Assembly (NCBI GenBank): GCA_023432465.1
Contig: JAEYUO010000063.1
Coordinates: 1 to 11,144, forward strand
Length of the DNA stretch: 11,144 bases
DNA from: Planctomycetota bacterium
GTDB lineage: Bacteria > Planctomycetota > Phycisphaerae > Phycisphaerales > UBA1924
Direction of reading: 5' to 3'
Of the stretch, positions 6,054 to 11,144 are shown piece after piece. The notes below the pieces were generated by a model. The model made no database searches. It was not told where the DNA came from and saw nothing but the letters and a program-made list of their open reading frames with translations. Each line of letters opens with the position of its first letter. The first letter of the stretch is position 1. A program made the position numbers and the translations under genes.

Positions 6054-8226
6054 GCGGGGGAGGGGGCGGGGGGACTTCGGTGTTGGTCGCGCCGACATTC
6101 TCGGCCTGGATCAGACGGCGGCGCAGTTCCGCGGCCTCCTTCGACTGGTTGAGCAGCTCTTTGCCATAGGCGAGGCGCAGATTGACAAGGAAGAGGACTC
6201 GCATCGCCCGCCGGTTGGGGATCTCGTAGAGGCCGTCGATCAGGGCCTTGAGCGTTTCGGCGGCCTGGGTGACTTCCGGTTCACGGCTTGGATCGGTCAG
6301 GCCTTGGCGTGATGCGGCTGCATGTCGCTGGATGACTTCACAAGCCCGCATCCCCGTACGAAGAGGGCGCCATTCGTCATGCGGGTCGAGCAGGCGGTCC
6401 CAGTGGGGGTCGTTCGCGTCCAGCGCAGCGCGGGCGGAAGCGTGGTCGCCTGCTCGCAAAGCCCAGAACGCGAGGGCATCGCGCCAGAGGACGATCTCGA
6501 AGTCAAAGCCGCGTCCGGCTGCCTCGGCATTCGCCACGACTTCCTTGACCTTTTTGACGCGGGCGGTCCAGAGATCGACGGCTTCGCCTGGAATGCTCTC
6601 GCCAAAGAGGAGTGGTCCGGCGGCAGACTCAAGGATGGTGAGTGGCGGGAACCAGTCGAGGCTGAAACTTCCCCGGTTTTGGAACTCGAGGACTTTCAGA
6701 GTCGAGACCAGGTTGAGACGGAGTTCTTCAACCATTCGGGCCTGCTCTCGCTGCGCAGTCTGCACGGCTGTGTATCGCTCCTGAAGCACCTGTTCGCGGC
6801 CGCGCATGGCGAAGTAGACGGCGGAGGAAGTTCCGCCGATGAGTGCGATGAGGAGGAGGATGCTTGCGCCGACGAGCGCGGGCTGGCGCCGGAGGAGGAG
6901 GGCGAGCCGGCGTGCGCGGCTCGGGTTTCGCCACTCGATGGGGCGCGCGGTGAGCCATGCGTCGAGGTCTTCGGCGAGCGCATGCGCGGAGGCGTAGCGG
7001 TGTGCGGGAACCGGCGCGAGGGCACGGCGGCAGATGGCATCGAGATCGGGATCGACTTCCGGGCGCAGGGCACGCGGGGAGGGGGCAGGGGTATCGGGGC
7101 GGTTGTGGCGCGCGGAGACCTGCGCGGGGGTATCGCCGTTGGGGGCCTTGCCGACGAGGAGGAAGTAGAGGAGACCTCCGAGGGCGTAGACATCGGCGGG
7201 GATGGCCTGGGCTCCGTCCTCGCCGCGGAACTGCTCGGGGGCGGTGAAGGCGAGGTTGCCGACGGGTGTGGCATCGGGGATTCGTCCGGCATCGGAACGG
7301 ACGGCCGCGGCAACGCCGAAGTCGGCAACCTTGGGGACGCCGTCCTTGGTGAGCAGGACGTTGGAGGGCTTGAGGTCGCAGTGGACGACACCTGCGAGGT
7401 GGGCGGCGTGGACGCCGCGGCAGATCTGGGCGATGAGCTGGGCGGCATGTCGCGGGGGGAGGGGTTCTGCGCGTTTGGCGAACCACTGGGCGAGGTCGCC
7501 ATCGTCGATGTGCTCGTAGAGGATGTAATCCATGCCGGCTTCGTCGGTGGCGCGATCGAAGACGCGGACGACGTTCGGATGGCTGATGCGTCGGGCCTTG
7601 CGGGCCTCGGCGGCGGCCTGGGATGCGGCATCGACGTTGAGGACCGGGCGCATGCGCTTGATGGCGACCCATGCGGGGCGATCGGATTCGGAGAGTTGGC
7701 GGTCGGCGGCGAGGTAGACCTCGCCCTGGGCTCCGACGCCGAGCCGCTGGCGGATATCGAAGCGCCGGCGGCCATCGGGCATGCGAGGTCCGAAGTCGCC
7801 GGGGACGGTGAGGGGAGCGGGGCGACCGGCGGAGCGCGCGAGGGTGGTGGTGGAGGCGAGGCCCTCGGAGAGTGCGAAGGCGGTTTCGATGGCTTCGCGG
7901 AGGTTGGGGTGCGCGGCGGCGAGGGCGCGAACGGCATCGGCTTCGGGTGTGCCGGCGTGGACGGCAGCGCGGATGGCGAACTCGATGGCGGCATCGAGCG
8001 CGATTCGGAGGCCGGTGAGAGTGGGGATCGCGTCGAGGTAGCGGGCGAGGGAGTTGGGGAGGGCCTTGTGGAGGCGTTCGCGGGCATCGGCCTCGATGAC
8101 ATCGGCGAGCTCGTGATCCGAGCGTGCGCCGGTGGCCTCGAGGATGCGGCGCATGGCAGGATCGGACTCTGAGATGTAGAGCCCTGCGACGATGGTCGCG
8201 GCGTCCTGTGAAGTGTGGACGGGCAT
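6043..8226 (-). CDS. Transmembrane Ser/Thr protein kinase
   Basis: Hanks-type kinase of 727 residues. Residues 1-150 form a helical N-terminal region seen in planctomycete kinases encoded beside sigma factors. The kinase domain spans about 156-427: glycine loop LGVGAQGEV (162-170), ATP-binding Lys190 (VAIK), catalytic loop HCDLKPSN (282-289), DFG (302-304), APE (329-331), DVYALG with Asp345, and Arg410. All core catalytic residues are present, but the Arg of HRD is Cys283. After a positive patch (RARRLALLLRRQ) comes one membrane helix at about 449-472, then a short likely coiled coil (477-505) and a mostly helical outer part of about 220 residues ending in a seven-proline tail. The kinase is predicted inside, with the C-terminal part in the periplasm. 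Its ATG shares one base with the stop of the upstream sigma-factor gene, implying one mRNA and coupled translation. The signal and substrates are unknown; the sigma factor is an obvious candidate partner. Confidence 0.93.
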   Translation of the reverse strand: MPVHTSQDAATIVAGLYISESDPAMRRILEATGARSDHELADVIEADARERLHKALPNSLARYLDAIPTLTGLRIALDAAIEFAIRAAVHAGTPEADAVRALAAAHPNLREAIETAFALSEGLASTTTLARSAGRPAPLTVPGDFGPRMPDGRRRFDIRQRLGVGAQGEVYLAADRQLSESDRPAWVAIKRMRPVLNVDAASQAAAEARKARRISHPNVVRVFDRATDEAGMDYILYEHIDDGDLAQWFAKRAEPLPPRHAAQLIAQICRGVHAAHLAGVVHCDLKPSNVLLTKDGVPKVADFGVAAAVRSDAGRIPDATPVGNLAFTAPEQFRGEDGAQAIPADVYALGGLLYFLLVGKAPNGDTPAQVSARHNRPDTPAPSPRALRPEVDPDLDAICRRALAPVPAHRYASAHALAEDLDAWLTARPIEWRNPSRARRLALLLRRQPALVGASILLLIALIGGTSSAVYFAMRGREQVLQERYTAVQTAQREQARMVEELRLNLVSTLKVLEFQNRGSFSLDWFPPLTILESAAGPLLFGESIPGEAVDLWTARVKKVKEVVANAEAAGRGFDFEIVLWRDALAFWALRAGDHASARAALDANDPHWDRLLDPHDEWRPLRTGMRACEVIQRHAAASRQGLTDPSREPEVTQAAETLKALIDGLYEIPNRRAMRVLFLVNLRLAYGKELLNQSKEAAELRRRLIQAENVGATNTEVPPPPPPPTR

Positions 8227-8864
8227 CAGAGCTCTCCGGCCTGGAGCTTTTCCTTGAGCAGGAGTCGGATGGCGTGCCAGCGCTGTCGGGCGGTCGCGGG
8301 CGGGATGCCCATGGCCTCGGCGATGCGGAAGAGGGGCCAGTCGGCGAGCCAGAGCGTGAGCACGGTGCGGTCGTCATCGGAGCGGAGCGCGGCGAGGGCG
8401 CGCTCGAGGATGATCTCCGCGCCGTCATCTGACCCGTTCTCGGCGGCTTCGATGCGGGCGAGGAGCTTGCGGGCGATTGTGCCATCCTCGCCCTCGGCGA
8501 TCTGGAGGCGTTTGACGATGCGGACTTTGTCGATGACGGCGGCCTCGGCCATTCGGAAGAGGAGCGCCCAGAGCTGGGGCTCATCGACGGCCTGGAGCTT
8601 GCCATCGCGGACGTAGCGGTCGAAGCGGCGGCCGATGGTCGAGAGGATGTCGAGGGAATCGAACATGCGCCGGACGGAAGCGCCCAGCTTGCCCCGGACG
8701 CGCCGCCGGATCAGATCGCCGTAGTTGACGAGGAACGAGGCCGCGGCATCGCGGTCGCCGCCGCGCATCCGGGTGAGGAGGTCGGTGACGGGGGGCGTGG
8801 GGATTGGGGGGACCGCGAGCGGTTGGTCCCGGAACAGTGAAGAGCTGGGTTGAGTTTCGAGCAT
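8226..8864 (-). CDS. ECF-type RNA polymerase sigma factor (planctomycete, kinase-linked)
   Basis: Sigma-70-family protein of 212 residues. Region 2 lies at about 28-118 (VTDLLTRMRGGDRDAAASF, then RRMFDSLDILSTIGRRF and LWALLFRMAEAAVIDKVR). Region 4 lies at about 150-206, with the helix-turn-helix FRIAEAMGIPPATARQRWHAIR. There is no region 1 or 3, as expected for ECF-like factors of the planctomycete type. I start it at the ATG at 8864 (GGGGGA 6 bases upstream); an in-frame GTG at 8936 would add 24 residues without recognisable sequence. The leader can fold into a hairpin over this ribosome-binding site (listed separately). No anti-sigma gene of a known type is adjacent; instead the membrane kinase follows in the same unit, so control by phosphorylation is a reasonable inference. 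Which promoters it reads is unknown. Confidence 0.9.
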   Translation of the reverse strand: MLETQPSSSLFRDQPLAVPPIPTPPVTDLLTRMRGGDRDAAASFLVNYGDLIRRRVRGKLGASVRRMFDSLDILSTIGRRFDRYVRDGKLQAVDEPQLWALLFRMAEAAVIDKVRIVKRLQIAEGEDGTIARKLLARIEAAENGSDDGAEIILERALAALRSDDDRTVLTLWLADWPLFRIAEAMGIPPATARQRWHAIRLLLKEKLQAGEL

Positions 8865-8891
8865 GGGTGATCCCCCGCCGGCGGGTGACCC
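8865..8891 (-). promoter_or_regulatory. Hairpin over the sigma-factor ribosome-binding site
   Basis: CCCGCCGGCGGG (8874-8885) is a perfect 12-bp palindrome, flanked by GGGT (8865-8868) and ACCC (8888-8891), which can extend it around an internal loop. In the sigma-factor mRNA the structure abuts the ATG and includes the purine-rich GGGGGA, so it could mask translation initiation. As DNA it could equally be an operator. An A-run lies next to it at 8893-8899, on the wrong side to make a terminator for either strand. Confidence 0.35.
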
Positions 8892-8938
8892 ACAAAAAAA
8901 TCTTTCGCGATGGCTCACACGGCCGCCGCGAGGCACGA

Positions 8939-8950
8939 CTGACAGGTCAG
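8939..8950. promoter_or_regulatory. Inverted repeat CTGAC-AG-GTCAG, possible operator
   Basis: A perfect 5-bp inverted repeat with a 2-bp spacer sits in the middle of the 156-bp divergent gap between the sigma-factor gene and the exported-protein/HTH unit. It is a reasonable size for a regulator half-site pair, for example for the adjacent XRE protein, but only one copy is seen and no promoter could be placed around it. Confidence 0.3.
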
Positions 8951-8974
8951 AGGGCAGTTCAGGAGACGTGAAAG

Positions 8975-8991
8975 GCCGCGGGGTACGCGGC
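8975..8991 (+). promoter_or_regulatory. Leader hairpin upstream of the exported-protein gene
   Basis: GCCGCG (8975-8980), loop GGGTA and CGCGGC (8986-8991) form a perfect 6-bp stem ending 29 bases before the ATG at 9021. It would lie in the 5' leader if transcription starts upstream. No T-run follows, so it is not an attenuator of the ordinary kind. Confidence 0.3.
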
Positions 8992-9020
8992 AGCGGTGTT
9001 CCTGCGCCCGGAGAACGACT

Positions 9021-9476
9021 ATGTCAGTCAAGAACAGGTGTGAGCGTACCGCAAAGCGGGGTTGGATTCCATTGGTTTTCGGGCTTCTGGCCACTTTCAG
9101 CGTGGTGGCGGCCCCTACGGCTGCTGAGCCGGCGCAGGCGATCACTGCGACGCCGAAAGGCGGGCAGATTCTCCGGGCCGACGGGGTGTGGGACGAGATG
9201 ATGCGGTGGCTGATTCAGAGACTGGTGGAGAAGATGAACTGCGATTTCTCCAGCATTCCCGACGACGTTCCGGTCGCGATGATGATGGTGGTGGATTGTT
9301 ACATGGCTGGGGGCGTGTCGGACATGACACCGGACGAGGCGGCGGAGTTCGTGGCCACGATTGATGAGGCGCACGGGCTGACGAAGGAGGCCCCGGAATC
9401 GGTTCCGCCGGACATTCAGGAGAAGTTTCTGTCAGTGCTGCGCGCGATGCGGGCAGAGGCGGTGGTGAAGCAATGA
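9021..9476 (+). CDS. Small exported protein of unknown function
   Basis: Not recognised. It has 151 residues, starting at an ATG preceded by GGAGAA (9010-9015). A basic start (MSVKNRCERTAKRGW) and hydrophobic core (IPLVFGLLATFSVVAA) with APTAAEPAQA before residue 41 make a clear signal peptide. The mature part is about 110 residues and mostly helical, with an amphipathic stretch (WDEMMRWLIQRLVEKMNC), two cysteines (74 and 93) that could form a disulphide outside the cytoplasm, and a MTPDEAAEFVATIDEAHGL helix-type segment. Its TGA overlaps the ATG of the next gene (ATGA at 9473-9476), so it is very likely co-translated with that HTH protein. It could be a sensor or effector paired with the regulator, but nothing in the sequence proves it. 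Confidence 0.8.
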   Translation: MSVKNRCERTAKRGWIPLVFGLLATFSVVAAPTAAEPAQAITATPKGGQILRADGVWDEMMRWLIQRLVEKMNCDFSSIPDDVPVAMMMVVDCYMAGGVSDMTPDEAAEFVATIDEAHGLTKEAPESVPPDIQEKFLSVLRAMRAEAVVKQ

Positions 9477-10252
9477 GCGAATCACACCCGACCCCGATGG
9501 GGACCGATCTGAACGGGAACGGGGGGGAATCGTCGGCGCAGGCGGACCCCGCGCTGCATCAGCGGCTGCGGGCGGTGACACGGGACTTCAGTCATCGGGA
9601 GCTGGCCGAGCTCACGGGCGTGTCGCTGGAGACGGCGCGGCGGTACAACGAGGGCCGCGGCCCGAGCGTGGCGTACATCAAGAAGCTGTGCGATGCGCTG
9701 GGGATCAGCGCGGACTGGGTGCTGCTGGGTCGCGGCTCGCCGGTGTATCGCCCGGGCGTGCCGCTGGGGCAGATGGACTCGTCGGTGGATGAGGTGCTCG
9801 ACGGTCTGAGCCGGTATCTGAAGCGGTTGCATCTGGAACTGGCCCGCGCGGGGACGGGGATGCAGCCCGGGGGTACGGGCGGGCAGGTCGAGGCATCGCT
9901 GTCGGCGTCGCTGCACGCGGACCTTGTGAACCCGCCGGTGCGGGAAGTGCCTATGGATCAGTTTGCGGATCCGTTTGCCGATCCGCTCACCGAGCCGGTG
10001 CGGATTGCCCCGCCGACTGAGCCGGCGGCCAAGCCGGCGGCGACGATCCAGGTGCGTCTGGTGCTTGGACCGTTCAATGGGCGGCAGCTCTCCCTTCCGG
10101 TCGGGACGATCGGTGAGATCCTGGTCCGGCTCGACGCTTCGGGCGAGGCGGCGCTGGATATGGCTGAGGCGGAGCCGGAAGCGGAGCGGCACAGGTATCG
10201 TCGCGTGTTTGACCGGGTGTACCGGTGGATTGGTTCATCGCGGCCGCAGTGA
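9473..10252 (+). CDS. XRE-type helix-turn-helix regulator
   Basis: The 259-residue protein has an N-terminal DNA-binding domain at about 27-88: LHQRLRAVTRDFSHRELAELTG then VSLETARRYNEGRGPSVAYIKKLCDALGISADWVLLGRG, the usual layout of the Cro/CI-like five-helix fold, with LGISADWVLLG typical of XRE proteins. Residues about 104-125 form one more helix. Residues 126-190 are Gly/Pro/Ala-rich and probably disordered, with a small repeat (FADPFADPL). Residues 191-225 look like a compact beta unit (TIQVRLVLGPFNGRQLSLPVG), and the end is an acidic then basic helix (AEPEAERHRYRRVFDRVYRW). No peptidase, metal or ligand-binding motif is recognised. It is translationally joined to the exported protein upstream. 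Targets are unknown; the divergent gap at 8865-9020 is a natural place for autoregulation. Confidence 0.85.
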   Translation: MSESHPTPMGTDLNGNGGESSAQADPALHQRLRAVTRDFSHRELAELTGVSLETARRYNEGRGPSVAYIKKLCDALGISADWVLLGRGSPVYRPGVPLGQMDSSVDEVLDGLSRYLKRLHLELARAGTGMQPGGTGGQVEASLSASLHADLVNPPVREVPMDQFADPFADPLTEPVRIAPPTEPAAKPAATIQVRLVLGPFNGRQLSLPVGTIGEILVRLDASGEAALDMAEAEPEAERHRYRRVFDRVYRWIGSSRPQ

Positions 10253-10277
10253 CGGGAAGAAGACGGTTCTGTACGAT
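10249..10277 (+). promoter_or_regulatory. Weak candidate promoter for the peptidase E-like gene
   Basis: GTGACG (10249-10254) and TACGAT (10272-10277) match the sigma-70 consensus boxes at four of six positions each, with a 17-bp spacer, 72 bp before the ATG at 10350. Such matches occur by chance, and read-through from the HTH gene is equally possible. Confidence 0.2.
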
Positions 10278-10349
10278 TGATCCTGGGCTTCATCTCGCGC
10301 GTGCGGGGTGCGTTGTCGCGTTGCGCGATGGGAACCGGGAGAGCGACGT

Positions 10350-11144
10350 ATGGACCGGCACATCGTGGCGCTTGGCGGCGGCGGGTTCTCGATGGAGAGC
10401 GGGTGGTCCGCGCTGGATGGCTATGCGCTGCGTTTGACCCGGAAACGCAGGCCGCGGGTGTGCTTTGTGCCGACGGCGAGCGGGGACAGCCCGGAGTATG
10501 TGAAGAAGTTTCTGCGGGCGTTTCGGGGGCGTGCGGAGACGAGCTTTCTGTCGTTGTTTCGGCGGGATGCGCGGGATGTGCGGGAGTCCTTGCTGTCGCA
10601 GGATGTGATCTATGTCGGCGGGGGGAACACGGCGAACCTGCTGGCGGTGTGGCGGCTGCACGGGGTGGATGTGATCATGCGGGAGGCGTGGCGGCGGGGC
10701 GTGGTGTTGACGGGGATCTCGGCGGGGATGCTGTGCTGGTTTGGGTCGTGCGTGACGGACTCTTTCGGGCCGCTGGCGAGGCTGGATGATGGGCTGGGGC
10801 TGCTGGCGGGGTCGGCGTGCCCGCACTATGACGGGGAGGCGGGGCGGCGGCCGACGTATCGGCGGCTGGTGGGGGAGGGATTGCCGGGTGGGTATGCGGC
10901 GGACGACTTCGCCGCGCTGCACTTTGTGGGTCGGCGGCTGCATGCGTGCGTGGCGTCGAGGGCGGGTGCGGGGTGCTATCGGGTGCGGCGTGTGAGGGGG
11001 CGGGTGGTGGAGGAGGCGATCGCGACGTCGTGGTTCGGCTGGTTGGACGTGATCGGCACCGTCGCCTTCGCGCTCTCGGGCGTCCTCATCGCCCGCACGG
11101 AGCGCTTCTCGCTGCTCGGCGCCTTCGTGCTCGCGGCACTGCCG
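10350..11144 (+). CDS. Peptidase E (S51)-like protein continuing into a UPF0126/TRIC-like domain, 3' partial
   Basis: Open for 265 codons to the window end without a stop. The ATG at 10350 has GGGAG 8 bases upstream. Residues 1-230 match the S51 peptidase E/type 1 glutamine amidotransferase-like family: IVALGGGGFSM at the start, RVCFVPTASGDS, DVIYVGGGNTANLLAVW, the nucleophile elbow GISAGM with Ser124, TDSFGPL, CPHYDGE with His159, then YAADDFAALHF and VASRAGAGCYRV. Relatives cleave dipeptides starting with Asp in the cytoplasm. That family normally ends near ATSWFG (225-230). Here the frame runs on into WLDVIGTVAFALSGVLIAR...RFSLLGAFVLAALP (from 231), which resembles the first transmembrane hairpin of UPF0126/YicG-like (trimeric intracellular cation channel family) proteins. 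Codon choice changes abruptly at the join, so a chimeric assembly or sequencing slip must be considered. The peptidase call is strong; the fusion is unproven. Confidence 0.85.
   Translation, partial: MDRHIVALGGGGFSMESGWSALDGYALRLTRKRRPRVCFVPTASGDSPEYVKKFLRAFRGRAETSFLSLFRRDARDVRESLLSQDVIYVGGGNTANLLAVWRLHGVDVIMREAWRRGVVLTGISAGMLCWFGSCVTDSFGPLARLDDGLGLLAGSACPHYDGEAGRRPTYRRLVGEGLPGGYAADDFAALHFVGRRLHACVASRAGAGCYRVRRVRGRVVEEAIATSWFGWLDVIGTVAFALSGVLIARTERFSLLGAFVLAALP

Noticed and set aside
6322..8172. Long plus-strand open frame (about 616 codons) opposite the kinase gene
   Set aside because: Its product is Gly/Glu/Asp-rich without motifs; the minus-strand frame has every kinase motif in order.
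6728..8605. Minus-strand frame of 625 codons overlapping the sigma factor and kinase
   Set aside because: An Arg/Pro-rich shadow frame; the two overlapped genes have clear family motifs.
8874..8899. Palindrome next to a 7-A run as an intrinsic terminator
   Set aside because: On the plus strand the hairpin is followed by A, not T, and on the minus strand the T-run comes before the hairpin, so neither direction has terminator geometry.
10295..10328. TCGCGC...GCGCGA inverted pair upstream of the peptidase E-like gene
   Set aside because: A 6-bp match with a 22-base loop in GC-rich sequence is easily expected by chance.
10277..10789. Plus-strand frame of 170 codons overlapping the peptidase E-like gene
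   Set aside because: The overlapping frame from 10350 has the catalytic and structural motifs of the S51 family; this one has only Cys/Gly/Val-rich filler.

Overview
The window reads as an ordinary chromosomal stretch from a GC-rich planctomycete, most likely class Phycisphaerae. Three things point there: a large exported protein ending in the paired, dockerin-like segment (two copies of a D-x-D...DIFxFLSAWF unit) that is widespread in that class; an ECF-type sigma factor translationally joined to a membrane Ser/Thr kinase, a typical planctomycete arrangement; and the strongly G-biased third codon positions. The housekeeping gene ychF and a tRNA-Arg(CCU) argue against a plasmid or phage.

Layout. 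1-359: leader region with no gene called, holding a short 9-nt degenerate tandem repeat. 360-2957 (+): exported protein with about 14 propeller-type repeats, an Ig-like segment and the dockerin-like tail. 2958-3249: no intact gene, but on the minus strand a badly decayed fragment that I read as a RhuM-family gene, plus a hairpin downstream of arfB. 3250-3765 (-): arfB, the GGQ-motif ribosome-rescue hydrolase, divergent over only 41 bp from 3807-4739 (+), an exported probable outer-membrane beta-barrel protein. 4764-4837 (+): tRNA-Arg(CCT). 4938-6053 (+): ychF ATPase, whose 3' end overlaps the convergent kinase gene by 11 bp.

6043-8226 (-) and 8226-8864 (-): a two-gene unit, sigma factor first and then a single-pass transmembrane Ser/Thr kinase, joined by a one-base stop/start overlap. 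The kinase presumably senses something outside the cytoplasm and acts on the sigma factor or its partners (inference). Divergent from it, 9021-9476 and 9473-10252 (+) form a second unit joined by an ATGA overlap: a small exported protein with two cysteines and an XRE-type helix-turn-helix protein with a disordered middle and a C-terminal domain of unknown type. The 156-bp divergent spacer contains inverted repeats that could be operators or mRNA leader hairpins.

10350 to the right edge (+): a peptidase E (S51)-like protein whose reading frame does not stop where that family normally ends. It continues into the first segment of a UPF0126/TRIC-like membrane protein and is cut by the window end. 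The join coincides with a sharp change from G-ending to C-ending codons. It is either a new domain fusion or a chimeric join, and it is the observation I would check first. I see no CRISPR array, insertion sequence, phage gene or rRNA.
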